This document shows, one piece after another, positions 47,501-58,600 of a stretch of DNA of 64,000 nucleotides. A model generated the notes under the pieces. It searched no databases. It worked only from the letters and a program-made list of their open reading frames with translations, and was not told where the DNA came from. Numbering within the stretch: position 1 is the stretch's first letter; the number at the start of each line of letters is the position of its first letter. Source of the DNA: Haliclona indistincta (taxonomy: Eukaryota; Porifera; Demospongiae; Haplosclerida; Chalinidae); assembly GCA_964017065.1 (NCBI GenBank), contig OZ024789.1, positions 278,843 through 342,842 on the forward strand, written 5' to 3'. A program made the translations under genes and the position numbers.

Positions 47501-48437
47501 ATCTCATGTTGTTTCTGGTGTTCCCCAGGGTTCCATTCTTGGCCCTTTGTTGTTTATTTTGTATCTTAATGACTTGTCCTACCTCCCTTTTTCTTCTTCT
47601 GTTAATCTCACCCTCTATGCTGATGATATTCTTCTCTCTCACACCATCTCATCTCCTTTTTGTATGTTCTCTGTCCAATCTAACATTAATTTAATCACTT
47701 CCTGGCTATCCACTCACCTTCTTAATGTTAATACAAATAAAACTAAGTACATGATTATCACTCGTAAACCTTCACCCTTCCTCTCTTCTCTCCCTCCTCT
47801 TTTTCTTAATAATAACCGTTTAGAGTGTGTTTCTTCCTACAAATATTTAGGTGTACTCCTGTGCTCTAATCTCTCCTGGTCTCCTCACATCAAGTCTGTC
47901 TGTTCAAAATCTAGAAAAGTTTTAGGTACCATTTTTCGTCACTTTTATCAGTTCTCATCCCCAAAAACTCTTCTCTGTCTATACCGTGCTCTCGTTCTCC
48001 CCCACTTATCCTATTGTTCCTCTGTCTGGTCTCCTCCTGTTTCTTCTGGTGATTCTCGCTCCCTTGAAAAAGTCCAATTCTTCGCCCTCAAACTCTGCTC
48101 TAAAAACTGGTCCTCTAATTATTCCTATCTTCTCAAGTCTACTAACTTACCTACCCTCTCCTCTCGCCGCACTCAGGCTAAACTAATACTCACTTTCAAA
48201 TTTCTTAATGATCTTCACTATTTCCCCCCTTCTATCTTCTCTTTTGTCAATCCTTCCTCTAGACTCTCCCGCCACTTTGACCCACTAAATATTTCTGTTC
48301 CCTTCTCTCGTTCATCTGCTTCCTTCCACTCATTTGTCCCTTCTGCCTCCCGCCTCTGGAACTCTCTCCCTCACTCCACGAAAGCTCTTTCTACTCTCTA
48401 TTACTTTAAAAAACGAATTAAATCTACTATTACCTAA
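44522..48437 (+). pseudogene. LINE ORF: 2A - PHD - endonuclease - RT, frameshifted
   Basis: Residues near the start read LFYLLLLCGDIESNPGP, then the PHD Cys/His pattern CVCDSSKESGLMICCEAC ... CPHC. The endonuclease has LNILYFNARSILPK, RHGGGILVYVK, TFYRPP and LLGDFNVNF. RT motifs are FRPISLLSIVSKLLER, DLSKAFDSV, GVPQGSILGPLLF and LTLYADDILL. The frame is broken by a 68-bp insertion at 46071-46138 flanked by TGACCT copies. The rest (46139-48437) is open. The intact parent would be one ORF of roughly 1,300 residues. Confidence 0.85.
44606..44632 (+). other. 2A motif GDIESNPGP in LINE
   Basis: Consensus-perfect 2A after a Leu-rich context. 2A motifs are known at this place in some metazoan CR1-type LINEs. 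Confidence 0.88.
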
Positions 48438-49970
48438 CTTTCGTCTCTGTCCTTGTTTTTTTTTTGGTTTTTTTGTTTTTTTTTGTTGTTTTTGTTCGTA
48501 TTTTTTTTTTGTTTTTTTTTTTTTTTTTTTTTGTTTCTGTTTTTTTTTTTTTTTTTTTGTTTTTGTTTTTTGTTTTTTTTTCTTAAAGCTTTCTGCTTCT
48601 TACTTTACACATGTACATTACCACTCTTAATCAAACTTCATAATTATTACTATCTTGCACATTACCACTCACTTTTCCTTTCTTTGATGATACTCTTAAT
48701 ATTAGCCTAATGCTATTGAGTATCTTTTTGCCTTTAAAAAAAAAAAAAAAAAAAAAAAATCCCTACATCAGTGGCTGCTGTGGCCAGACTATAGCTAGTT
48801 AAGCTATTTACTGTTGACTGACACTTTGAATAGAATTCAGCTTGTGACAAAATATTGATCTTATGTACAGCCACAGATGTAGGGATCTATGGTCTGTTAG
48901 CAAGTCAATCGTGTTACCATTCTATGCTTGTTCCTTGTTGGTTTACATTGTGAACCAGTGGTAGATTTCTTCATCACTACATCCTTTTGATTTCGATAGA
49001 AATCTTTTTAATTTCTTGTTTGTGTCCTTTTTTTCTTTTTAGTGAAGTGCAGTTCAATATCATGCATGTACGGAGAAGTCTTTGTTTCCACCATTAGTTT
49101 AGTATTCCTGTTGTTGATGGCTTTTCTTAAACTTGTAGCTAAAATCATATATCAGGTCTGCCTAGTCGCCTACGCATGTATGCAGTGCATACGAGCCCCG
49201 CCCACACTTGCTTGTAGATCTACACGGCGGTTATAACTATCTGGCAAGTGCAGAATGGCGATCCTACACGAGCTTACCGTTCTTCGAAGACTCCAGACAA
49301 ATGCCGGGTGTGTGTTCTCCGTGATAGTGATCCAATCATCCACACGGCGCAGCGATACTTTAGCTGCTTGGTCACGTGCACTACCCATTGCTAATTGGTC
49401 ACGTGCGTATTGCGCAATCACAATAATGGCGTCTAACACTAAGCTGACAATGGATCACGATCGAGAAATCGCGGAACTTAGATCGCCGTTACGCTAAAAA
49501 CAAAGCTCAAAAGGCACATGCCAGGAGAATTTCACGACTGTTCGTGGATGTTTTGGTCTCGGCACTGCTCGCGTAAAGGCGCTAGGCGAGTTGAAGAAAG
49601 AAAGAAGAAAACGAAGATGACGAAACTCGATTTTCACCGTTTACAGGTTCGTCACTTTAGTAACAATTTCGAGCAATCTCCTTGCTACTGTAAGATGGGG
49701 CAACGCCAGAGAGCAGATCTATGTGTCTAAAGACGTCTAAAATTCAACACCAGGCGAAATATCAGCGCTTGAACGCTAATACATTGTATGTAGCCGCCAT
49801 CTTGTTTTCTCGTTCATCCCTACATAGGGAGACACTACCGTGTCTCCCTAATAACACTACAAGTGAGTCACATGTTGTGTCACATGATAGTCACATGGTT
49901 GTGTTGTTGCTAGGAGACACGTCGTAAGCTGCGTAGTGCTCAGGCTAGTCTAGTTGAGTCAGAGCAAGAG

Positions 49971-50421
49971 TAGTCAGGCGTGGCCTGTCTAATCGCATAC
50001 TGGATATAGTCAGGGGACACTAGTATACCTGAGTTGTACACTTTGCATGAAATCGTGCAATCCAATCAGATTGCAGCATTGAATCGCGTCATGTCCGGTA
50101 GGCGGTAACTTTATAAACCACGTTTCCTTACTGTTTCTTTGACCATGTCAGTCGTGTCAGTCGCTCAACCCGCTCAAATCCGAGCTGCAGCGCAGCAGTC
50201 TGCCTCCACATGCTACGCAAATCACTGCACTAGCCATCGTATTTAGATATCTGCTGCTTTTATAACCAGGCCACGGTATGGTTATTACAACGTGGTTATT
50301 AATAATAACACGTGATTCATCAATATCATTCTGTAATAATTGCATTCCAGCGCGACAACTCAGGTATACTAGTGTCCCCTGACTATATCCAGTATGCGAT
50401 TAGACAGGCCACGCCTGACTA
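49971..50421. mobile_element. Mutator-like MITE in coding exon
   Basis: 451 bp with terminal inverted repeats of about 67 bp starting TAGTCAGGCGTGGCC. It is flanked by the perfect 9-bp duplication GAGCAAGAG at 49962-49970 and 50422-50430. A 9-bp duplication with long inverted repeats is typical of Mutator-like elements. Confidence 0.9.
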
Positions 50422-50641
50422 GAGCAAGAGAGAGATCGTAGAGTGAAGCTGATGAGGAAGACACACAAGACAACAATGGCTAACAAACAGCACCTGATAG
50501 AGGATCTACAGGATATCATAGAGGAGAGAGATAGGATGATTAGACAGCTACAAGGAGACGACAGAGATACTGAGAGTACAGCTAGAGACAATGACAAGGT
50601 TAGTGAGAGTGACATACCATTTTGTAGCGCTTGTATTTTTC

Positions 50642-50815
50642 TGTCTTCTTGCAATGATAAAGTGAAAAGTCATAGAGTGTCACCTTCATGCACTAATGTG
50701 TTCAGTCTCTGTAGTCACTGTTGTCTTTATTCACACGATGGAGGATGATCAGAGACTGAACACATTAGTGCATGAAGGTGACACTACACTTTCACTTCAG
50801 CATTGCAAGAAGACG
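50642..50815. repeat. Intronic stem-loop element SL, copy 2
   Basis: Same palindrome as 311-485 in the same intron position. Confidence 0.75.
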
Positions 50816-51079
50816 GAAAATCACTGAATACTCCACTTGTTGTCTAAATAATATTTGTTTTCTTTTCTCTAGTCCTCGTGTGATCTTCATCAACTTGTTA
50901 ATCGTATATCATTGCTCCATAGTGAGAACAGCTCTCTCACTAACCATTATGAGGAGACCATGGACAAGCTGCAACACACACTGAGAGAGAAGGAGAGACT
51001 AGAAGATGAACTAGTCATGTATAGAGAGACACCTCTTACTGTGAGAAGACAACACATAGCTAGCTGAGGGGTCACTGGG

Positions 51080-51092
51080 GGCTCTCCCTCCC

Positions 51093-51126
<34 letters not shown>

Positions 51127-51236
51127 CCTCCCACCCTCTCTCTCTCTCCCTCCCTCCCTCTCTCCCTCCCTCTCTCCCTCCCTCCCTCCCTCCCTCCCTC
51201 CCTCCCTCCCTCCCTCCCTCCCTCCCTCCCTCCCTC
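51080..51236 (+). repeat. CCCT/CT microsatellite ending at a 3' splice site
   Basis: Mostly CCCT units, ending at the TAG before the exon at 51240. Confidence 0.9.
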
Positions 51237-51513
51237 TAGCCTCTCCATAAGTCTCATATGGCTCATCAGTTCAACAAGCTACAGGCTAGACTAGATCAGA
51301 TGGAGGAGGATCATGATGTGACAGCAACACATCTCACCAGAGACCTACAACATCAACATCAGCCAGCACAACAGGTACAGTGCTGGCTAGCTGCCTCAGT
51401 GAGTTTAGTATCACCGACATATTGTATTAGGTAGAGTCACTATCAGGTGCTGTACAATCATTGACTAGTGAGAGAGATGGACTACTGATACTCAACCAAC
51501 AGATCAAAGTAAC

Positions 51514-51514
<1 letters not shown>

Positions 51515-51576
<62 letters not shown>

Positions 51577-51597
51577 GTGACGTGCAGCCATGAATAA

Positions 51598-51658
<61 letters not shown>

Positions 51659-51672
51659 CTCTCTCTCTCTAG
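51515..51672 (+). repeat. CA then CT microsatellites in one intron
   Basis: A pure CA run at 51515-51574 is followed by CT at 51601-51670, ending at the AG acceptor. Confidence 0.9.
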
Positions 51673-51772
51673 CCATTATCATCTGAGGTGTGTTGTCTTG
51701 AGAGGGAGTTGCAATTGTCTCATCAACAGGTAGCCATGAGTAGAGCTAGGACCCAGCTAGTAGAGTCAGAGG

Positions 51773-52386
51773 CAGGGATGGGTCAAGCATTTTAGTGCTT
51801 GTGCTTAAAAGTGCTTAAAGCACTATTTTTCAAGTGCTTGACAGTGCTTTCAAGCATTTTGATCAGTTAAAGCATTTGTGCTTGTGCTTGTACTTAAGCA
51901 CAAGTTTGTAATGTGCTTATTAAGCACTTTTCAAGCATTAAGCACTTTTTCTGAAGTCAGCAAAACATCAAATCTTTCACCTAAACACGAAGACACATTT
52001 CCAACACTTTCAACAATTGCCTGTTCTCACTTTGGGGTTCTAGCTTCATCAGCCCCAGTTGAACGATTGTTCGGCATTGCTGGCCGAATGTTTAGGCCTG
52101 TTTTTTGTAGGCTTGGTGACAAAATTTTCGAAAATTGATGTTTATCCGGTGTAATAAGCAATTTTAGACACACATGATTGGCTGTTGTGATTTGTGTTAA
52201 TAATAAAATTGACCAAAATGAAAAATGTGCTTATTATAGTGCTTGAAGCACTTTTTCATGTGCTTGGCTTAATGCTTAAGCACATTTTTTGCAAGTGCTT
52301 GAAAAAATGCTTAATGCTTCAAGCACTTTCAAAAGTGCTTGTGCTTGTGCTTCAAGCACTCAAGTCAGTGCTTGAACCCATCCCTG
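51773..52386 (+). mobile_element. hAT transposon remnant in coding exon
   Basis: Terminal inverted repeats CAGGGATGGGT, with the perfect 8-bp duplication GTCAGAGG at 51765-51772 and 52387-52394. The inside holds the end of a hAT transposase, the dimerisation helix region FPTLSTIACSHFGVLASSAP followed by VERLFGIAGR. The rest is filled with AAGTGCTT / AAGCACTT words in both orientations. It is a deletion derivative of an autonomous hAT. Confidence 0.92.
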
Positions 52387-52805
52387 GTCAGAGGGCAGTA
52401 ACAAGCAGCTAGCACTGAGAGTGAGGCACCTGGAGGACCAGCTAGTGAAGGTGGGTGGGTGGAGCTAGTGTGATAGTGTGACTATGGTGATACTGCAGGA
52501 GCGCAGTGCTCTCTCTAGTCTACAGCATAGCTACACATCACCAGCTGCAGGTGAGTCTGGTTACCATGGTAACACACATGTTAGCCCCACCCACTCTCAG
52601 CTAGCGGCATCATTTCAGGATGCTAAGAGGAGTGAGTGTAGTGAGGAACACTATCATCATCTAGTGGAGGAGTGTGCTAGGTTACGACAACAACTACACA
52701 CTGACCACACCCACTATGCCACTATACTATCAGGTAGGACTATACTAGGTTACCATGGTAACACTGACCACACCCTCAGGGGTACGAGAGCTGTGTGACA
52801 ATCTA

Positions 52806-53920
52806 GCATGCACTACTTGTTCAGTGATGGTGGCTTTGAATTCAACATACACTCTGGTGTCTACACCTCTGATCATCTAATAGGACGATAAAGGTGAGAG
52901 AGTGGGTGGAGTTTACAATATAAGACGACGCCTCCAATCCGGATCGAGCTACGTGTAAACAGTTGTATGCGATAAAGCAGGTTTGAATGCGCTTTTGCTA
53001 GTCTTCTCTTGGTGAACTGTAGTATGTATCACAGCTTGAATGCGCAAGTATTCACTATATTGTTTCAATGCTGAAGTGAAAGTGTAGAGTGTCACCTTCA
53101 TGCACTAATGTGTTCAGTCTCTGATCATCCTCCATCGTGTGAATAAAGACAACAGTGACAACAGAGACTGAACACATTAGTGCATGAAGGTGACACTCTA
53201 CACTGTTCACTTCAGCATTGCAAGACGACATTGCACATCAGAAGGACGGTGATACATGTTCCTCTCTCTAGCTATCGTCTCCTAGCCAAGGCAAGTCTTG
53301 TAATAGCAAAACACCGATTTCTAGACGTATTGTAGGCTGCTACCGTGTTGGCCGTGCAGTTGTTTTACCAAAAGTAAGCATGCTGTTTGACTAGTCCGGT
53401 CCTTGTTGTTGCAACAAAGCAAGCGTGGAGTATATAGCAAGGTTATCCCTCTGTTATGCACAAGAAGGTCCTTCAATCACATTGAAATCACCTGCTTTTT
53501 GGCTCGCATGTAAGCGGGACATGATCTGTGTTGGGGTAATCCAGATTCAATGTATGTGAACAGGGCTTTAGTCTATATCTAGGTCACATGACATGTCATG
53601 TGGTGTATAGCCGATCCATTCCCACAGCTATTGTTTGAGACCTATGATCTAGACATTGTGTGTATCAATGTGTGCTGTGACAAGATTTAGTCGTATTAAC
53701 TATCATGTACACATTGAGGCTTTACCAATGATTGAATGTGAAGATAAAATAATAGTTAAAGACTAATATAAACGTTGCTGCTTAGAACATTTATCAAGCA
53801 TATGCATGCACAAATTGCTAAAAACAAAACTTTATGATTTTTATAATTTTATTTCATCGCCCTCTTTGCACATGTGTTGATGGTACATCTGTTGAAGACA
53901 TTCCATGTGACACTAGCTTA
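52806..53920. other. Intron sequence without recognisable gene
   Basis: Contains stem-loop copy 3. A possible small exon after CTCAG near 52780 (GVRELCDNLA) continues into it. Otherwise no coding signal. Confidence 0.4.
53064..53225. repeat. Stem-loop element SL, copy 3
   Basis: Palindrome with GTGTCACCTTCATGCACTAA in both arms; same family as 311-485. Confidence 0.75.
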
Positions 53921-54470
53921 GATTAGTAGACTTCATGTTAGTAGCTAGTGTACCTTCTCTTAGATTAGTAGACTACATGTTAGTAGCTAGTGTACCTTCT
54001 CTTAGATTAGTAGACTACATGTTAGTAGCTAGTGTACCTTCTCTTAGATTAGTAGACTACATGTTAGTAGCTAGTGTACCTTCTCTTAGATTAGTAGACT
54101 ACATGTTAGTAGCTAGTGTACCTTCTCTTAGATTAGTAGACTACATGTTAGTAGCTAGTGTACCTTCTCTTTATATTAGTAGACTACATGTTAGTAGCTA
54201 GTGTACTTTGTCTTAGATTAGTAGACTTCATGTTAGTAGCTAGTGTACCTTCTCTTAGATTAGTAGACTTCATGTTAATAGCTAGTGTACCTTCTCTTAG
54301 ATTAGTAGACTACATGTTAGTAGCTAGTGTACCTTCTCTTAGATTAGTAGACTACATGTTAGTAGCTAGTGTACCTTCTCTTAGATTAGTAGACTACATG
54401 TTAGTAGCTAGTGTACCTTCTCTTAGATTAGTAGACTACATGTTAGTAGCTAGTGTACCTTCTCTATGTA
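53918..54470. repeat. Minisatellite A, 42-bp unit
   Basis: About 13 tandem copies of a unit containing TAGTAGACTACATGTTAGTA. Because 42 is divisible by three, it creates long open frames of a repeated 14-residue peptide, which I treat as non-genic. Confidence 0.95.
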
Positions 54471-54846
54471 ATTTCTATGTTAGTGATGTCATTCTTGTCT
54501 CATTAGATGTTGAAGCTGGTCTGCACTGACAGAGTGAATTTGTATACTAGACTAATAAATTATGTCATCAGCCTAACAACACTCAGTCCATATTGAGCCA
54601 GCACAGTCACCAATCAGTATCCACCACTTGCACTGAGTGCTGTGACCACACCCACATGAGGGAGTGGATGGGAGCGTGTTCCAACAAAGCATGAAGGTAA
54701 GCTAGGTCACATGACATGTACTATATGGCACATGATCCATCCCCGCACAGCTAGTGACAGAATGGTTTGCAGACTTCAGTGATCAACAAAGTAACAAGTT
54801 AACTGAGAATACTGGTTAGTACAGATGCTACCATGAGCGTACTATA

Positions 54847-55017
54847 CTCTTGCCCTCTCTCTCTTGCCCTCTCTCCCTCCCCCCTCTCTCCCTCCCCCTG
54901 CCTCCCTCTCTCTCTCTCTCTCTCTCTCCCTCTCTCTCTCTCCCTCTCTCTCTCTCCCTCTCTCTCTCTCCCTCTCTCTCTCTCCCTCTCTCTCTCTCCC
55001 TCTCTCTCTCTCTCCAG
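54847..55017 (+). repeat. CT microsatellite ending at the F-box exon
   Basis: CCCTCTCTCTCT units run directly into the CAG acceptor of the F-box exon at 55018. Confidence 0.9.
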
Positions 55018-56310
55018 GAGCAGTGTAACTGTGCCCAGATGCATCTCCAATCTCTTCAGATGGAGCCAATACTACACCAGACATGCCCTCACAACTGCCA
55101 GGACCTGTTGTCATGGTTACCATCACCGATAGTACAACACATACTATCATTCCTTGATCCTGGTCAGTAAACAGCATGTTTGATGTAGTGTACTAGCTAG
55201 TGGTTCTATAACATGTTTGATGTAGTGTACTAGCTAGTGGTTCTATAACATGTTTGATGTAGTGTACTAGCTAGTGGTTCTATAACATGTTTGATGTAGT
55301 GTACTACCTAGTGGTTCTATAACAAGTTTGATGTAGTGTACTAGCTAGTGGTTCTATAACATGTTTGATGTAGTGTACTAGCTAGTGGTTCTATAACATG
55401 TTTGATGTAGTGTGCTAGCTAGTGGTTCTATAACATGGTTTGATAGTGTACTAGCTAGTGGTTCTATAACATGTTTGATGTAGTGTACTAGCTAGTGGTT
55501 CTATAACATGTTTGATGTAGTGTACTAGCTAGTGGTTCTATAACATGTTGATGTAGTGTACTAGCTAGTGGTTCTATAACATGTTTGATGTAGTGTACTA
55601 GCTAGTGGTTCTATAACATGTTTGATGTAGTGTACTAGCTAGTGGTTCTATAACATGTTTGATGTAGTGTACTAGCTAGTGGTTCTATAACATGTTTGAT
55701 GTAGTGTACTACCTAGTGGTTCTATAACATGTTTGATGTAGTGTACTAGCTAGTGGTTCTATAACATGTTTGATGTAGTGTACTAGCTAGTGGTTCTATA
55801 ACATGTTTGATGTAGTGTACTAGCTAGTGGTTCTATAACATGTTTGATGTAGTGTACTAGCTAGTGGTTCTATAACATGTTTGATGTAGTGTACTAGCTA
55901 GTGGTTCTATAACATGTTTGATGTAGTGTACTAGCTAGTGGTTCTATAACATGTTTGATGTAGTGTGCTAGCTAGTGGTTCTATAACATGTTTGATGTAG
56001 TGTACTAGCTAGTGGTTCTATAACATGTTTGATGTAGTGCACTAGCTAGTGGTTCTATAACATGTTTGATGTAGTGTACTAGCTAGTGGTTCTATAACAT
56101 GTTTGATGTAGTGTACTAGCTAGTGGTTCTATAACATGTTTGATGTAGTGTACTACCTAGTGGTTCTATAACATGTTTGATGTAGTGTACTATAACAATG
56201 GTTTACTCATCCTCAGAGAGTTTGTGTTGTGCTAGTCAGGGTCAGGTCAGTAGGAGCTGGTACAGTATCTGTATTGATCCATGGCTCTGGAAGAAACTAG
56301 CACTGTATGT
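55018..56310 (+). other. F-box domain (exons 55018-55162 and 56217-about 56310)
   Basis: The domain is split by an intron made almost wholly of minisatellite B. Key positions are LP, the ILSFL helix, VSRSW and DPWLWKKL. A 6-bp repeat (GTCAGG) inserts GQ between the two halves. Confidence 0.75.
55179..56193. repeat. Minisatellite B, 37-bp unit
   Basis: About 27 tandem copies of a unit containing GTTTGATGTAGTGTACTAGC, with few substitutions and two short deletions. It forms most of the F-box intron. Confidence 0.97.
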
Positions 56311-56331
56311 TATGCTGTGTGTGTGTGTGTG

Positions 56332-56372
<41 letters not shown>

Positions 56373-56434
56373 TCTGTGTGTGTGCTTCATTGTTATCTAT
56401 TGTATTCATGCAGTAACTCAAAGTGGGCGTTGTC

Positions 56435-56634
56435 NNNNNNNNNNNNNNNNNNNNNNNNNNNNNNNNNNNNNNNNNNNNNNNNNNNNNNNNNNNNNNNNNN
56501 NNNNNNNNNNNNNNNNNNNNNNNNNNNNNNNNNNNNNNNNNNNNNNNNNNNNNNNNNNNNNNNNNNNNNNNNNNNNNNNNNNNNNNNNNNNNNNNNNNNN
56601 NNNNNNNNNNNNNNNNNNNNNNNNNNNNNNNNNN
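56435..56634. other. Assembly gap (200 N)
   Basis: Run of exactly 200 N, preceded by a GT microsatellite (56317-56390). Exons may be missing here. Confidence 1.
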
Positions 56635-56984
56635 ACCATGTGAGGGGGGACATGATGGGACGACAGCAATGCTGACTGCTACATGGCGTACATGCATATG
56701 TACTGACATGAGTACAATAGTGACAGTCATAATAATGAGGAGGAAGAGGAACAGAGCATTGTGTGAGATCACAATGCCAAATGATGGTAAATTCACCAAG
56801 TACTCTAAAATAAAAACACAAAAGTTATTATTCTTTTCATACCAGTAGGCTAGTGCAGCTATTGGTGATTAGTTAAAGCACTGTTGCGCGTGCAATATTG
56901 GAATTATTGATTGAGAGATGTGGTTGAGATGACAACCATAAAGTGATGAGACTACATAACCTCTAGGGGGGTATAATTATTTAG

Positions 56985-57234
56985 TATAGACCTTTTCGGT
57001 GCGAATCGCGCCTCATTCAGAAGTCGATTAATACGCCCATTTTTCGCATGCTACTGGAGGGCAAGGGTTTACCAAAAGTAGCGCTATTGCCGATAAAGCA
57101 CTCCGATAGTCGTCTGTATAGTTGAACTTACGATGGCGGTAGCCAGATTGCCGCCATAGCGCTGTTTGCCAGCTCTTGCCCTCCAAAAGTGGGCGTAACA
57201 TCGAGGGGTGCGATTCGCACCGAAATGGTCTATA
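56985..57234. repeat. MITE with 25-bp inverted repeats
   Basis: Ends TATAGACC(A/T)TTTCGGTGCGAAT and its complement. Inside, GGGCAAG / CTTGCCC pairs suggest a longer fold-back. Confidence 0.75.
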
Positions 57235-57933
57235 ATCCCTTCACTACTAAAAACATGTGCCCACAAGCTGATGTTAATCTAGGGCTATGCCCTCGGGGGT
57301 ACCTCTGGTATACACTATGGGTAGGCATAGATTAAATGTTCCAGAATTAGTTGGAATCAGTGTATCTGAAAACCTTGCAAGCGACGAACAGAGAAACATG
57401 TTTTTGCAATTGTGGGCATGTTTTTGAACAGAGAAACATTTACGATGCTATCAAGAGTCCACTAAATGCAACTGTGTCAGTTTTGGCATTTACCAACAAT
57501 ACAACATTTATGATTTTAACTGTTGTGTAATGATATTCACAACAGCAGTAATGATATTCACAACAGCAGTAATGATAATCATCGTGTGTATTAGGTAAAC
57601 TTGTGACATAGCTTGTTGTCCAACAGGGCATAATACAGTGAATTCTTGTTGTTAGAGATCACATTCAGCTTAATATTACTATTAGTATACCTTTTTGTGC
57701 TGTTTTATACTTCGGCAGTTCATCTGTCTCCTTTGAAATCTCCTTATATGTCATTTGTTCCTCATTGTTACTGATAGTAACACTTGCTATAGTAGGTATA
57801 CACAAAATTCATCACAGTTTCATTACTGTGAGAGAAAAGAGGTCACTTGCACATGTAATCATACAGCTACTACTCTATCAAAATTTTTATTTATTGAAAG
57901 TCAATTAAGTATAATTATACCAATCTCATTATA
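57235..57933. other. No recognisable gene
   Basis: 57268-57335 is a degraded copy of the H3/H4 hairpin unit (CTATGCCCTCGGGGG, TATGGGTAGGCATA). The rest is AT-rich. Confidence 0.4.
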
Positions 57934-57947
57934 CTGTAATTAACTTT

Positions 57948-58522
57948 AGTCTAGCCACTAGCCCTCTTTTTGGTAGGAATTAATGGGCTGGGTCGCGGCG
58001 AAGGTGAAAAGAGGGTCTAACAAAACTCATAACTGAATGAGTTTCAACTGACCAATCAGATTACTCATGAATAATTATAGTTGCCTCAAGTCCTGGGCAA
58101 CTATGTTCATGGCTATAAGGAGAAAATGCACCGTCTGCAGTCCTGTGTAAAGGCTAACTCAATCGTTTTGACTTGCTACACAAAGCGGCAAGACACCAAA
58201 GATGAAGGGAAGCATTACTCTTTGTTTTTTGCTGTTTTTTCGGAAAACTAGCTGGTCAAACTTACACAAAGGTGTACTTGTGTCGATAGCAACAGAAAAC
58301 ACTCAGGTTAGGCTTTAGTTCAATACTCAGCTGCTGTAGACGGAGAATCAACAAACAGTATAATTAAGCTCTAGCGTTCATTTCGAGGTTGTGGTTACAC
58401 TCCTCCCGACAATTAAAGATCAAAGAAACTCGATTTCTTGCGAGTTTGTTAGAACCTCTTTTCATCTTCGCCGTGACCCCGTCCACTAATTCCTAGTAAA
58501 AAGAGGGCTAGCGGCTAGACTA
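57948..58522. mobile_element. Fold-back MITE flanked by 9-bp repeats
   Basis: Ends TAGTCTAGCC(A/G)CTAGCCCTC and complement. CTGTAATTA occurs on both sides (57934-57942 and 58524-58532) as a likely target duplication. The inner arms include GGCGAAGGTGAAAAGAGG. Confidence 0.75.
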
Positions 58523-58600
58523 ACTGTAATTATAGCAAGTTGCGTAACAACCATACATTTGAAGCAAAGTGAGCTCTTTGCTCATTTCATCTAAAAAATT

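Larger units (their letters stand above)
44521..48760 (+). mobile_element. CR1/L2-like non-LTR retrotransposon (LINE)
   Basis: The order is an N-terminal 2A motif, PHD-type zinc finger, Pro/Ser-rich linker, AP-type endonuclease and reverse transcriptase. T-rich sequence (48455-48590) and a poly(A) of about 24 at 48737-48760 follow. The 5' end is probably truncated, because no ATG precedes the 2A. Confidence 0.88.
44461..49850. mobile_element. Composite repeat E2, copy C, carrying a LINE
   Basis: The left arm of the fold-back module is 44461-44518 and its right arm 48963-49020. The LINE and poly(A) lie between. The terminal region continues to CTCCCTA at 49850 and is the inverse of 25954-26786. 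The whole composite sits between exon 2 and exon 3 of the F-box gene. Confidence 0.65.
49914..56310 (+). pseudogene. Coiled-coil / F-box gene, copy 2, exons 3 onward
   Basis: Readable exons are 49914-50598 (interrupted), 50873-51040, 51240-51374, 51431-51508, 51673-52450 (interrupted), 52499-52550, 52619-52733, 54746-54813, 55018-55162 and 56217 to about 56310. The early ones encode a long coiled coil. The last two, joined in phase 1, give an F-box: LLSWLPSPIVQHILSFLDP, then ESLCCASQ and VSRSWYSICIDPWLWKKL. F-box proteins recruit substrates to SCF ubiquitin ligases through SKP1. A MITE puts a stop codon in exon 3 and a hAT fragment splits another exon. Two splice joins (52550/52619 and 54813/55018) do not keep phase. 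The WD40 part expected downstream is not seen before the N gap. Confidence 0.65.

Noticed and set aside
48334..48710. Phe-rich membrane-like frames
   Set aside because: Translation of the poly-T/GT-rich 3' end of the LINE.
53935..54529. Long open frames of a repeated 14-residue peptide on the + strand
   Set aside because: They arise because the minisatellite unit is 42 bp, divisible by three. There is no independent coding evidence, and the array sits between exons of the F-box gene.
56242..56848. Frames spanning the N gap
   Set aside because: They consist mainly of undefined residues, so no coding claim is possible across 200 N.
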